Of a stretch of DNA of 64,000 nucleotides, positions 26,545-38,804 are shown piece after piece (within the stretch, counting starts at the first letter, position 1; each line of letters begins with the position of its first letter). Source of the stretch: Sanguinoderma infundibulare (Eukaryota; Basidiomycota; Agaricomycetes; Polyporales; Polyporaceae); contig JAVLRN010000008.1 of NCBI GenBank assembly GCA_032821775.1, positions 1,364,001 through 1,428,000 on the forward strand, given 5' to 3'. Position numbers and translations under genes: made by a program. Below the pieces are notes generated by a model that saw only the letters and a program-made list of their open reading frames with translations, was not told where the DNA came from and searched no databases.

Positions 26545-29500
26545 TCAGTGGGCCCCGTTCACGCCGTTCATCACCGCGACGGCGACGGCGACGGTCGTCT
26601 GCGGGTCGTCGTCGTGGACGCTGCTCAGCGCCGCGTCCGCCCTGCGGAGGTCGGTCTCGCTCAAGCTCTTCGAGCGCCCGCCGCCGGGCGTGCTCGCCCC
26701 GGACATGACCGAGTTCGCGCGCGAGCGGACCTTCATGACGAGCGGGCTGGAGAGAGAGAGGACGGAATGAGAATCGCGTCAGCGCGAATTGTCCGGTAGG
26801 CACGAATGGAAAGGGCGCGCGTACAACGGATAGCCCTCCTCCTCGTCCTCCTGCGATGCTGGCCACTGATAGCCGCGGTAGTCGCTGGTGCCCAGGGCTT
26901 GCATCTGCACCGGCGGAAGCGGTCAGTCAAAGACGTCGCGTACGACGTGAGGTTCGTGCGGTGACACGCGTACCTCCTCGGTGATCGTGCCAATGTCTCC
27001 CGGGGTCGCGATCCCTGACATCTTGTACCGCGGGCTCGCAGGGACGCTGATGGGCAGCGTCATGCGGTCCATGCCAAAATCAATCTCTTCGTCCTCGGCG
27101 GGCTCGCCGCCGGCGCCGTAGAACGCATCGGGATACGCGCGGCGGAGCGCGAGCTGGCGCGCCTTCGAGTACTCGATCCCCAGGTTCTTCCAGTCGAGGA
27201 GGGGCGAGAGGCGCTCGACGCGGTTGCGCTGGTTGATGCGCTGCCGACGGGTCTTGCTGCAGAAGGAGAACATGTGGTCCGTGAGCTGGTTGACAGAGTC
27301 CTCGACGGACTGCGAACGGCGGTCGATGATGTAGCACCCTTCGTCTTGCGGACGTTCGATGAGATCTTGCATGAAGCAGCCGAAACCAGAGAGGTTCGTC
27401 GTTATTGAGGGAATACCCATCTAACGAACGCCGAGTGGGTTATCAGGAACACTCAAAGTACAAAGGCAACCCCTGGAACTTACGACTGTGCACTCCGCAG
27501 GAGTGTATCCCCATGGCTCGTAGTACGAGGGGAAAACGCCCAAGTGACAACCACGGACGAACTCCTCGTAGTCCATGCCAAGAATAGGATTGTTACTGTT
27601 CAGGAAGTCTGGATGGAAGACGACCTTGACGCGGTCGTGCGAGTGGTTAAAGAGCTGAACGCGTCGGATCTGGTTAAGGATGGGATCGTTATGGTCATCA
27701 GCCATGTTGTGCGTCGTGACGGGTGGGAGCGCGTTGCGTTTGAGAGCGAAAATCCGACGCTTCAGCAAAACTTTGTCTTCCTCTGACAGTAGATCATCCT
27801 GCGTAGGAAGCGTCACGTGTTCGCTGAAAAACACCGAGATGTCAACGGGATCGGGATAGGCTGCTGAGGAGAACGCACCCGTTGGAGCTCATGGCGTGCT
27901 CAAAGAGACGTTGACCAATGCGGTTCTGAATTTCCGTGACGGTGTCGCGAAGCTGCTTGGTGACAGCCTGACCCTTGAGCGCGTCAATGGTATACGAGTG
28001 GGTGGCGGCGGGCATGATGATGAATGCGACGACAGAAACCTTGGATCCAGATTTTTGCAAGCGGAAGTTGAGCCCTATCCATATATTAGGTAGACTGTGG
28101 GGATAGTAACGAAGGACAACTTACGGGCTAAGGACTCGATGAACATATCCACGCCCTTGTTACGGTACTCGTACCGACCGGCGGTGAACATGTAGAGGGT
28201 GTTGTTGAGATCAAAGTCATAGTGGCCATAGAAGTGGCCGCGTATGAAGTCGTTGATCTTTGCCTTTGCGGTAGAGTGCAGGTTTTGGAACTCGTGCATG
28301 GCCTGGAACTTGACGACATTGAGACCGTTTGGGAGAACACCGTCGGGTTTGCGCTTGAGCAGATGCTCGCTTTCGTAGGCGGTGATGTGGGAGACGGTGG
28401 TGAAGACGTCTGCGCAGTGGGCGGAAGAGCGCTCGATGCAATACCTGTGGTATATTCCACGCTTGCCTGCCTCGTGATCGACGTCGAAGTACTGGAGGTT
28501 GTTGTAGAAGTCAACTGAGCCAGCACAGAGGTAACGGCCGAGGAGGGTGGCATGGGTAGTGAAGACGGTGGTAACGTCTATGTGACGCTTGCGGCAAAGG
28601 GGAATGGCGAGACCAGCCTGCCACTCGTGGAAGTGGGCGATGACGGCCCTGTCGAGCTGACGGGCGACATACTGCGGATGGGAAAAGGTGAATGAATTGA
28701 CAACAAGAATTGAGTCAAGGTGAAAACGAGGCACGGTGGAGAAGACCACGATTAGAATTTGGTTGGGCGGAAATGCATGGTACACTCGTGCAGCGTTTGC
28801 GGTGACGGCGCGGGAGAAGGGGATGAGTGTTCACGTGGGACTCTGGAGTGAATGCGGCAGTAGAGCGCAGCGGAATGGAAAGAGATGAGGGGGAAATGGG
28901 GCCCTTCATCTAGGTCGCCGTGACCATATGCGGACGGAGAGGTGTGGAGCCAAATGGCGCGCATGCAAGGTCCGAACGTGGGTGGGAGAAGAGGTGGACA
29001 GGAAACGCTGGAAGAGTAAAAACAGAGGCCATATGGAACGCGAACGATAGCGCTAGGCAGCGATAGACGGACGGGGGCCTAATGGTCGGGTAGACGAGAG
29101 ATGCAGTGTGGAGCCACTCTCAAACAGGAGCGAGTTGTCGCCCGCATATACGCGAAAATGCCGGGCTTGAAGGTAGGAAATTGGGTTGGGAGGACGAGAA
29201 GGAAATGACGCACCTCTCCGAGGAACCAAGCGACGATGTAGCCGAAAATGATCGTCTCGTTCGTCTCGTGGTCGCTTGGGGGAGTGGGGATGCCTGCCAG
29301 GTTCCAGAGATCGGCCTTCCACTCGTCGAGGCGAGAGTACTGGCTGCCTGTGTCGAAAAGAAGGACGTTGGGGGCGCCCTCGATGAGCCAACGGCCATAG
29401 AGGATCTTGACACCGGCGGCGCGCATGCTGCTGAGGGTGGCTGCAAGATGTGGGTCTGTGGGTTCCTGGGCCTCGACCTCCATGGGTGCGGTCTTGTAGG

Positions 29501-29657
29501 AGAGGGGGCCGATGAGGGTGTAGCGGTCGCCATACTCGGAGACGGTGACGGGGACCTTTGTTTTGATGACGGTGTAGATACCGCCGACCTTGTTTGCGAC
29601 CTCCCAGGCGCACTCGAAGAGGAGGGCGTTGCGGACGTCGCGCTTGACCTCGGCCAT
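26545..29657 (-). CDS. GSY1: Glycogen [starch] synthase (GT3)
   Basis: Predicted UDP-glucose:glycogen alpha-1,4-glucosyltransferase, cytosolic. Exon 1 (29657-29214) starts [20 protein letters not shown] and has the UDP-glucose site Lys in [13 protein letters not shown]. Later exons give [53 protein letters not shown] and [20 protein letters not shown]. The GT3 catalytic E-x7-E lies in [17 protein letters not shown]. The Arg cluster [20 protein letters not shown] is the glucose-6-phosphate switch. The tail has Ser-rich RSKSLSE and SGASTPGG, likely phosphorylation sites by family analogy. Intron 1 (28672-29213) is 542 bp and unusually long for this locus. The stop at 26545 follows [11 protein letters not shown] and an Ala-Val run. 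Confidence 0.95.
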
Positions 29658-30190
29658 GGCCGGAGGCTGCTGGGAGTCGTCGGGGGAGGATGGGGTGGCC
29701 GTGGTGAGGAATGGGGAGAGGGCTGGGACTGGGAGTGGGGATGGCGCAGGACCTGGCGGAGAAATGCGGGGCAGTTGGAGCTCACCTCTCGATTAAGTAA
29801 AGACGTCATCGGCGGCCCGCCCCCGCCGCCCTCCACGAGCGCTCGCTGGACCTGAGCTGCGCGCGGTTAACGACTGGCAAAGCCTCTTTGAGGCCGACGA
29901 TCCGTGTCCCGCTCGCAGATCGTCCGTGTCCTTGCGAGCAGTTATTCCGTAGATTGCGCTAGAACTCGTGCCATACGCTTCACGACCGTATCTATCCGAG
30001 CCCGCTCGGCGTCCGTCTCCGCACGCCGAGCTCTCTTGCCCAGAGCGTACAACGTCCTCTCTTTCTCCGACTTTTACTCCTTCACCTCCCGCTTCCGGTC
30101 CATCATCTCCCACTTTCCGAACAACAGACTGTCCGACATCCGTGATCAGCTCTCGTCATATCCGGCCGCTGTGAACAAATGCGCTCCGAC
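29658..30190. other. Intergenic: glycogen synthase promoter side
   Basis: About 530 bp between the glycogen synthase start and the ornithine carbamoyltransferase stop, both on the minus strand. A long plus-strand frame here has no homology I recognise and no good ATG. Probably promoter plus 3' flank. Confidence 0.5.
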
Positions 30191-31380
30191 TCACTCGAAA
30201 ACCGCCATGATCGTCCACTTGCGGTTGTCCGACACCGGGAACACCAGCGAACGCGGTCCGTAGAACACCTGTCCGGAACACAAAATCAGCCCATCTCTCG
30301 AGCCCTCAATACGTCCGCAACCGGCGTGGACGTTGATCCCACCTCGTCGTCCACTTCCTGCGGCTTCCGAGGCAGACAATGCATGAACTTCCAGTCAGGG
30401 TTCGCGCCTCCCTCCTTGCACAGCTTCTCGGTCACTTGGAACCCTTCAAAGTCCTTCAGCCGCTCCGCCTTCTCCGCTTCTTGTCCCATCGATATCCATG
30501 TGTCCGTAACCACCACGTCCGCTCCATGCACCGCCTCTCGCGGGTCGCTCGTCATAAAGATGTCCTTGTCGCATCCAAGCTCGACCACCCGATCCCACAC
30601 CGCCTGAGGCGGCCGGTACTGCGCCTTCTCGGGTGCCCCCACGCGCATTTTGTGTCCCAGCCGCGGGAAGGCGACAAGCATGTCGTTCAGCACGTTTGCA
30701 CAGTCACCCACGTAGGCCACCGTCAACGGACGGAGCTCGTCCAGCTTCTTGGTTTTGACCGCTTCCTTCTTCGTCAGCGACGAGTCGAACAAGTACGCGT
30801 GTTCCTGCAGAGTGAGTAGGTCCGCGAGCACCTGCGTCGGGTGCCAGAGAGACGAGAGCGCGTTCACGACTGGCACCGGCGAGTACCGCGCCATTTCCTA
30901 AACCATACGCGCGGTGAGTTTGCCGACTGCGCGCACGCAAATGCACATGCGCATGCGCGACGAGTGTACACGCACCTCAATCTCCTCGTGTGCACCGACG
31001 CGAGCAAAGATGCCCTGGCACATCCCTCCAATCACCCGAGCAGAATCCCGAACGCTCTCGTTGACCCCGATCTGAATGTCATCCTTGCCCAGGAACGTCG
31101 CCTGCCCACCGAGGAGGGTCGCAGCCGTCTCGGCCGACACACGCGTCCGCGTGCTCCGCTTGGAGAACAGGAGGGCGATCGTCTTGTTGAACAGCGACTG
31201 CGACGGCATGCGCAGCTTCGAAGTAGACGACTTGCCGTTCTCGAGCCGCATTTGGGGCGCGAGCCATGGCAAAGAGGTCCGCTTGAGGTTGAACGAGTGG
31301 GCGACGATGCGCTGAATCTGCCCCGGGGTGAGGTCGGCCAGGGTCATAAGGTGGGGGACTTTGCGCGTCACTGCGGCCAT
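30191..31380 (-). CDS. ARG3: Ornithine carbamoyltransferase (arginine biosynthesis)
   Basis: Predicted to convert ornithine plus carbamoyl phosphate to citrulline. Exons 31380-30976, 30897-30343 and 30268-30191 total 1038 nt, or 345 residues. Diagnostic sites are the carbamoyl-phosphate loop [11 protein letters not shown], the [10 protein letters not shown] motif, the ornithine-binding DTWISMGQE and the C-terminal [13 protein letters not shown]. The end, [19 protein letters not shown], matches the family. The first ATG (31380) gives [17 protein letters not shown] and no mitochondrial presequence, yet the frame stays open upstream with a presequence-like composition. A spliced start at 31535 is possible (see findings). 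Divergent from CLF1. Confidence 0.94.
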
Positions 31381-31672
31381 CTTGCCAGCTTTTGGTGGAG
31401 AGACAGAGAGGAGAGAGTGCGAGAACGAGAACGGGGCAGAAGCCTGGGCAGCTCGAGGAGTCCAAGTACTGAAATACTGCAAGTCACTTGCAAGTCACTG
31501 AGGCCAAGCCAGCGCCAAGGGCGCGCCAAGTTCATGCCTCTTCAGGCCAAGTAACCGGCAAGCGCCCGAGACCGGAATTCAGAACCCTAACCTTACGTCA
31601 GTCGACACCTTATTCTCCTCGACTTTCGATCCAGTGGCCACAATCCTTTGCTCCTCCCCATTTCCCTTCACG
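31381..31672. promoter_or_regulatory. Divergent promoter, ornithine carbamoyltransferase / CLF1
   Basis: 292 bp between opposite start codons. It contains a directly repeated gcaagtcact word (31479-31500) and GC-rich gcgccaagg/gcgcgccaag repeats just beyond. Regulatory roles are unproven. Part may be transcribed leader, or a first exon, of the carbamoyltransferase gene. Confidence 0.4.
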
Positions 31673-34625
31673 ATGCAGGACGGACGGGCACCAAGGTGAG
31701 TTGCGCACACCAAGACACAGGGACCAGCTGCTCACACGCTCCTTGTAGAATAAAGAACAGGGCTCCAGCGGCCATCCAGGTCACTGCCGAGCAGCTTCTT
31801 CGCGATGTATGTTCGTCTTCCGTACTCCTCAAGAGCAGCCTGTCTCATATCGTGAACTGTAGGCACAAGAACGTCAAGAGTCCCAGTTCCGTGCACCAAA
31901 GCAGCGCGTCGAAGACTTTGAGGAGCTCCACGAGTACCGCGGCAGGAAGCGTGAGGAGTTCGAGAAGCGCATTCGACAGACACGGTCGAGCATGTACGTC
32001 CCCTCCTGCCTGTTGTCCACCGTTCCCTTCTGACATCGCGGTACAGCAAAGAATGGCTCCAGTACGCCAACTGGGAGGTACGTTCTTTCACGACTTTCAC
32101 TTTCTCTAGCACCTTCAAACCCCTCACCCTTGCACGCTTCAGGCCAGCCAGGGCGAATACGCCCGCTCCCGCTCCGTCTTCGAGCGCGCCCTCGACGTCG
32201 ACCCGCGCAGCGTCCAGCTCTGGCTCTCGTACACCGAAATGGAGCTCAAGGGCCGCAACGTCCAGCACGCCCGCAACCTCTTCGACCGCGCCGTCACCCT
32301 CCTCCCGCGCGTCGACCAGCTCTGGTACAAGTACGTCTACCTCGAGGAGCTCCTCCAGAACGTCCCCGGCGCCCGCCAGGTCTTCGAGCGCTGGATGCAG
32401 TGGGAGCCCGACGACAAGGCCTGGCAGGCGTACGTCAAGATGGAGCAGCGCTACCAGGAGCTCGACCGCGCGAGCGCCGTCTACGAGCGCTGGGTCGCCG
32501 TCAGGCCCGAGCCGCGGGTGTGGGTCAAGTGGGGCAAGTTCGAGGAGGAGCGGGCGAGGCTGGACAAGGCCCGCGAGGTCTTCCAGACCGCCCTCGAGTT
32601 CTTTGGCGACGACGAGGAGCAGATCGAGAAGGCGCAGGCCGTGTTCAACGCGTTCGCCAAGATGGAGACGCGCCTGAAGGAGTACGAGCGCGCGCGGGTC
32701 ATCTACAAGGTGCGTGTCCCTCCGTGATACCATCCGATGCATGAGATCGAGTGCGAACGGTTTCGGTTTGTCGTGCAGTTTGCGCTGTCCCGCCTGCCGC
32801 GGTCAAAATCCGCCGCTCTGTACGCGGCGTACACCAAGTTCGAGAAGCAGCACGGGGCGCGGATCACGCTCGAGTCGACCGTGCTCGGCAAACGGCGCAT
32901 ACAGTACGAGGAGGAGCTCCAACACGACGGCCGCAACTACGACGTCTGGTTCGATTATGCGCGGCTAGAGGAGGGTGCGCTGCGGGATGTGCGGGAGGAA
33001 GGCGCGACTTCGGAAGAGGAAGAGCGGGCGACGAACCGGGTTCGGGAGGTGTACGAGAGGGCCGTCGCCCAGGTCCCGCCAGGCGGGGAGAAGCGACATT
33101 GGCGGCGGTACATCTTCCTGTGGCTGTTCTATGCGTTATTTGAGGAGACGGAGACGAAGGCACGTATGGCCGCTCTCTATGGTGTGGCTGACTGCTGACC
33201 TCATTTTCAGGATTGCGAACGAGCACGACAGATCTATGAGACCGCCATCCGGGTCGTGCCACACAAGCAGTTCACGTTCGCGAAGCTGTGGATCATGTTT
33301 GCGCGCTTCGAGGTTCGCCAGCTGCGGCTCCCTGAGGCACGGAAGATCTTGGGCACGGCGATCGGCATGTGCCCGAAGGAGGCGCTCTTCAAGGGCTACA
33401 TCCAGCTCGAATTTGACGTGAGGATAACTTGAACCTGCAGCTCGTTTGCAGAAGAATGCTCACACATCGTTCATTCAAGCTCCGTGAATTTGATCGCGTG
33501 CGAACACTGTACGAGAAGTACATCGAGGTGAGGACCACGTCCCGCTGAGTCCCATCCATTTTTCATTAACGTGTTGTCGTGCCAGTTCGACTCGACGAAC
33601 TCGGCCGCCTGGATCAAGTACGCGGAACTCGAGAGCCAGCTCGAGGACTTTGCCCGCGTCCGCGCGATCTACGAGCTCGGGGTGGCGCAAGCGGCGCTGT
33701 CCATGCCCGAGCTCCTCTGGAAGGCGTACATCGACTTTGAGACGGAGGAGGGCGAGCGCGAGAAGGCGCGCGAGCTCTACGAACGCCTCGTGAGGCTCAG
33801 CGGGCACGTCAAGGTCTGGATCTCGTACGCGACGTTCGAGGCCGAGCCTATCGCCGTGCCGCGTGCGATGCGCGAGGAGGACGGGGACGAGGACGAGGCA
33901 GAGAAGGAGATCCCGATGGTGGAGGGCGACCCCGTGCGCGCGAGGCAAGTCTTTGAACGGGCGTACAAGGATCTGAAGAGCAAGGGGTTGAAGCACGAGG
34001 TGCGCGTTCTTGTCGTGTGTTAGCTTGTTCCATCATCCTCACTCACGCGCACCGGCTGGGGTGGGGTCGGCAGCGCGTCGTGCTGCTCGAGATCTGGAAG
34101 GCGTTCGAGGAGAAGCACGGCGCGGCCGAGGACGTCGTCAAGGTCCAGGGCATGATGCCCATCACGAGCAAGCGCAGGACCGTCGACAAGGAGACGGGCC
34201 AAACCGTCGAAGGTGCGTGGACGTCGACATGGGCATGGACATGGGCTTTTTTTTTGCTCCCTCCCCCCCAGTTCAACTTGCACAACATGTCGGTTCTGGT
34301 CTGACATCTGCGGATCGTTGCCGTTTTAGATTGGGACATCGTGTTCGCCGACGACGAGCGCGAGTCGAACCCGACGTCGTTCAAGTTCCTCCAGATGGCG
34401 CACGCCTGGAAGGCGTCCCAAGCAACGAAATCGGGCGGCGGCGGCGGCGGCGCGTCGTCATCGCTGTCTGGTTTCGTCGCCGCAGCGGCGAACGCGTCCG
34501 CCTCCCGGCCGCAGGCTGACACCGACGCTGGGAAGAGCGGTGGTGGAGACGGTTCGCGCGATCGCGATCGCGACCGCGACGATGGCAGCAGCGATGTTGC
34601 CAGTTCGAACGGCGATGGCGAGTGA
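31673..34625 (+). CDS. CLF1: Pre-mRNA splicing factor Clf1/Crooked-neck (HAT repeats)
   Basis: Predicted scaffold of the NineTeen-associated spliceosome complex. The ATG at 31673 lies in a 23 nt first exon (MQDGRAP) that splices to [19 protein letters not shown] and then to [20 protein letters not shown]. Many HAT repeats follow: [115 protein letters not shown]. The C terminus has [20 protein letters not shown] and ends in a Gly/Ser/Ala-rich, RDRDRD-containing tail that looks disordered and fungal-specific. At least eight short introns, all phase-consistent in the parts checked. Confidence 0.95.
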
Positions 34626-36057
34626 AGGTGTCTGTTGGTGTATGTACATGTGTTTGTGTGTGTGGGTGTGTGTGTGCTTCGGAGCGTTGGTATATGTACG
34701 AGTGCTTCACATCACATTGTCGTTAATAACCCAACTATCGACGGAAGGATCGTGCTAGCTCATCGATGTGCCAGGTTGCTTGCCCGCACGGTGATATGCA
34801 TCGCTCTAGAAAACATCCTCAGGTTTGTCCTGAAGACCATTGTTATTCGACTGACAGGATGACCACCTCATCTTACACTCTGATTTCGACTCGGGCCGGC
34901 GATGTCGGCCTGAGACGCAAGCGGGGTGTGTAGCCGTCAGGCTCCTCCTCATGGAAGAACCCCGAGCCCAAGCCCAAGAAGTTCGCGCTTCTGAAGGAAA
35001 CCAGACGTGAGCAGGGAACGCGGACACCAAGTACCGTCTTCGGATGTTCGTCGATATGCGGACACGCGGACGGTCTGAATAAGAACACTGAACAAGACAA
35101 GCACGCTCAGTACGGCCAAGGAAAGCGCTAGCCTTGGCGTGTACGTGCCAGTTAGTTCTGAACGTCAGCAGTCTGTACCGACCCCGTCATATGGTCCGCC
35201 AAGGCGTTGAGCCACAGTCCGGGGCGGCGCACTTGGCGTCGGCGTTGTGGGGACGCTCCATGTGACGATTTAATAGTCTGGGGAGCATGTCGAAGCGTCA
35301 GATAGATTGCTAGTTGAGGGCAAGAGCACTGACCGATGACGGGGTGGGAAGGGGTGGATGGCACTGGCAGCAGGACCTTCCGAGTCATGGCGGAGCACGG
35401 ACTCGAAAAAAAAACATGCGCATGCATATCCAAGACGTGAGTGTACTCTACATGGATTGATGGGGAATGCAGGAGAACGATGATGATAGATAGCGATGGT
35501 AGTAGTGTGTGCGTGTGCGTGTCAATGCAGATAGACATGTGCAGAAATGCAGGATGTGTAAGTGCGAGGGACGTGTGTGTGTAAACAGTTAACAGCCAGC
35601 CATGAAGTCCATCCGATGCGTGCATTCGGCCAGTCCTCCAACCAACTCGAAATTATGCCGGTCCGAGGGTCACGACCCCTGCGAATTTAAAGAAGCCGAA
35701 AATGCCAAAGGGGAACGACGGGGAAAAAAGGAGGCGGGCGCAACAACGACCAAATGGGACGGGCGAAAGGAGAAAAATATGCACGCACAGGGCGTAGCGA
35801 CGTGCAGTTGAAGTCAATACGTGAAGACGTGACGAAGCGTTGGCAGAACCCGGGATTAAGGACGGGATGAGAGACAGGGCATTATGAGAGGCGCAATGAT
35901 GAGGTGGGGGTGATTAAGATGGGCGGAAAGACAACAGAACATAATACAGAGCGGGGCGAGGCAACGATGCAGAGACATGCGACTTGAAGATACAGTGTGT
36001 GAGGTAACCAGATGACGGTGATGCGCCTCGAGAGCGGTTCGTGTTCGATGCGTTTGC
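34626..36057. other. Convergent intergenic region, CLF1 / LDB17-like
   Basis: About 1.4 kb without a convincing gene. It has simple GT-rich and A-rich patches and a run of nine A at 35406-35414. Frames seen here are short and biased by the repeats. Confidence 0.5.
34640..34679 (+). repeat. (TG)n microsatellite in CLF1 3' flank
   Basis: A TG/GT-rich run (tgtgtttgtgtgtgtgggtg and more) starts about 15 nt after the CLF1 stop codon and is probably in the 3' UTR. Similar GT-rich words recur near 35505-35585. Confidence 0.75.
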
Positions 36058-36230
36058 GATGCCCAGCATCCACGACCCGTGCAGAGCAGATCCTTCTAAC
36101 CCCCAACCCTTCCAACCCGGCAGAGAACACGAATACGCCGGGAACGCGGATGCGGTTCATGTTCTCTGCAGGGTTGGAAGGGTTGGGGTTAGAAGGATCT
36201 GCTCTGCACAGGTCGTGGATGCTGGGCATC
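36058..36230. repeat. Long inverted repeat (about 75 bp arms, 22 bp loop)
   Basis: Left arm 36058-36133 and right arm 36156-36230 are reverse complements with about three mismatches and one single-base bulge. The spacer is 36134-36155. The arms begin gatgcccagcatccacgacc and run through gcagagcagatccttctaac. The structure ends 21 bp before the LDB17-like stop codon (36251), so on the minus strand it lies about 20-190 nt after the stop and would be in that 3' UTR. As RNA it would form a near-perfect stem. Origin as a foldback MITE or as a local inverted duplication cannot be told from one copy. Confidence 0.92.
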
Positions 36231-36250
36231 ACAAACACGCCTTCCTGTAC

Positions 36251-38804
36251 TCAACGGCGGTTCAGCGCCGGCAAATTCGGATGGCTAGACGCGGCAATCG
36301 CGCTCAACGGCGACCCCGACCCCGGTCCTGGTCCTGAACCCGGGCCTAATTTGCTCTTCCTTACGGGAGGTGCAGGCGGGGCCCGGCGAGTCTTGACAGG
36401 CGGCGGGGGAGCCGCCCGTCGCTGCGTCGAGCGCGAACCCGAGGTAGACGCGACTGAGCTCGAAGACGACGACGCCGACGAGCCGGAGCCTGGAGAAAGG
36501 GACCGGTCGACGAGGGGTGGAGATGTCGGGGAGAGGACGCGGATGTCTGGGGGGGCACTCGCCGCGCTAGGGTCGTCAACGCACAAAGCGGGGGGGTCGA
36601 GTAGGTGTGGTGGGCGTGCACGGGGGTCTTGCGTCGAAAGAGCGGAAAAGCTCGACGTCGTGGCTTCGACGTCAAACGAGCTCGCGCGGCCGCGATGCTT
36701 TGCAGTTGCGGATGAAGGGTTCGCGGTTGCAGACGCGACGCGCGGGAAGCTCTTCGTGCTATCCCCGCTGAGCTGTCGCGTGGCAGTCGCGGAACCAGAG
36801 CCTCCGCGCGTATGTGGTGGCGACGCCGCCTCCTGCTCGTTTGTATGACGGTGGTGATGATGCCCATGATGGTGATGTTGGCCCGACACCGACCGCTGCT
36901 TCTGCGCATTGGAATCGTGCACGGGCGCCGGGAGGTGCTCGACACTCCGGCTCGCAATCGCATGCTTCCCCCGCAACGAGCCAAGGGTCGAATCGAGGTA
37001 TCCAGTTCCCGATGGGTTCGCAGACTGTGAGGCAACCGATGAGGAGGCGTCCAGACTGTCTCCGCTTTTCACCTCCTCATAGATTGACGGCACCTCCCGC
37101 CGCTGCACGGACGGCACGGTGGTGGTCTTGCGGAATTGGACGCACCACTCGCCACCCATGCAGCGCTCTACGAGCCGTTTCGTCGTAGAGTCTACGTGGC
37201 GGATGGACTCGTTCTCAATGAGCGATTCGAGTGTGCGCACGATATGCGGACGCTTGTAGGGCATGTTCCGTAACTGGGTCTTCGTTAGAAGCGGATGAAG
37301 GACGCGGAGGTACGTATGCCGTAACTGCAATCACATCACGTTGGCATTACAGTTAGAACTGCAAACATGACAGCAAGAGACGCACCGACTCGTTCTCCTC
37401 ATCGATGTTGTTAATCTCCCGTAAAACGACGTCGACAAGGACGCAAAGATCGTTGGTGTAGAAGTATTCGGCCATGCCCTTCGTTGTGAAGAGCAAATAA
37501 AGGAGTTTCAACACGAGCAACTGCATGCACAGATCCTCGGCCGTCCTGTCCGCGCGATTGAGCATGAATATCAGATTTTCGCCGAACGTCGGGCTGGAGC
37601 CCGCCCGCGACATGAGAATTCGAAGAATACGGTTTGTGCTTTCGGGGGGCGAAGGACTGGCTGCCTGCTGCTGCGAAAACCCGCCGGCATCTCCGTGGGA
37701 TTGTGGCGTATGAGGGTGTATTGACGAGACCATGAATTGCTCGTTCAGGGCTATCTGCGCAAGAACCGTCAGGTGTGCAGGGAACGAATGAATGGGGCAG
37801 TAGACTGACGATGAGCTTAATAACGGAGTAGTTGAAGGTTTCATCCTGAATATTGCGCGTCTGCTCCACGAGGTCGAAGAGGTAGCCAATGAAGTCATCG
37901 TCAAACAAGCCTGAGATTCAAGTCAGCGAACGGCCAACACTGGGAGCAGGCATATACGCACGTAGCTCTTGTAAAGACATCTTCTGCATTCGACAGACTT
38001 CGTACAGGAGCCGTACAGAGAGCGACCTGAGCTTTGCTTCAATTGGGACAGCGACTGCTCGTGCTGGGCCTGTGCTCGGGCCGGACGCGATGCCGTAATA
38101 GGCGTCATTGACCTCGGGGTCAAGATCATTTCGAACGTGATCCAAGAGGAGGGGCAATAGCGGCTGCCAGCGTTTCTGGGAGCGTAAAAATGCGACCTTC
38201 CAACGACCGTAGGCGAGCATGACATTGTATAGGATCATCTCATAATGTGGGTCGGTGTTCTGGAGGCAAAGAATAAGATGTAAGGGAAGTGGTGAGATTG
38301 AGGTAAGATGACGGGTCGTAAGAACTGGTGAGGCGCGTACCGTTTGGGCGTCGCCGACCATGAGCTCGCACATGCGTTCGGAGTGGAAGGAGAATAAATC
38401 GGAGGCCAGGACCATGTCGCACGCATGTTGGAGTTGCAGTGGACTTTGCAAGTACTGTTCTGAAGACGACAGTCAGTACGCCGAATGAAGACAGAGGGAC
38501 GTAAGGGAGGATGACAAGGGATCCCAAACGCGCTCGGCACAGATTGGGATGCTTGCGCCTGCAGCTACGCAAGACTGGATAAAAGGCAAGGACTGACCAT
38601 GATATGCGGCACAAAATGAAATGTACCTTCGGAGGGTGTCATCGAGGTCCGAGAGAGTGACAAGGTCGGGTATTTGGAGAATTTCCTCCAGTTCTTGTCG
38701 TCCGAATAGATGAGAGGTGGGTCGGAAGGCAGAGGAGGGGAGAGCGTACCTGACCAAAACTGTTGGGCGTTTTCGATGATGTAGACAATGCCGAACACGT
38801 CCAT
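36251..38804 (-). CDS. LDB17: Ldb17/SPIN90-family cortical actin regulator
   Basis: Predicted Arp2/3-linked endocytic actin regulator (yeast Ldb17, S. pombe Dip1, animal SPIN90). The ATG at 38804 gives MDVFGIVYIIENAQQFWS, then ELEEILQIPDLVTLSDLDDT after a short intron. Alpha-helical segments follow: HACDMVLASDLFSFHSERMC, YGRWKVAFLRSQKRWQPLLP, IGYLFDLVEQTRNIQDETFN, LLVLKLLYLLFTTKGMAEYF. The family hallmark LRHTYLRVLHPLLTKTQLRN, then YKRPHIVRTLESLI, is near the end of the helical part. The C-terminal 280 residues are disordered, with a His-rich patch (GQHHHHGHHHHRHTNE) and proline-rich AAPPPPVKTRRAPPAPP, likely SH3/WW ligands. The upstream TTG at 38852 was not used. Confidence 0.88.

Noticed and set aside
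29904..30263. Plus-strand frame of about 120 codons between glycogen synthase and ornithine carbamoyltransferase
   Set aside because: It has no ATG at its start, overlaps the last carbamoyltransferase exon and has no family resemblance.
36012..36848. Long plus-strand frame across the hairpin and the LDB17-like 3' end
   Set aside because: It is antisense to a well-supported exon, and its composition mirrors the GC-rich Ser/Pro codons of that exon.
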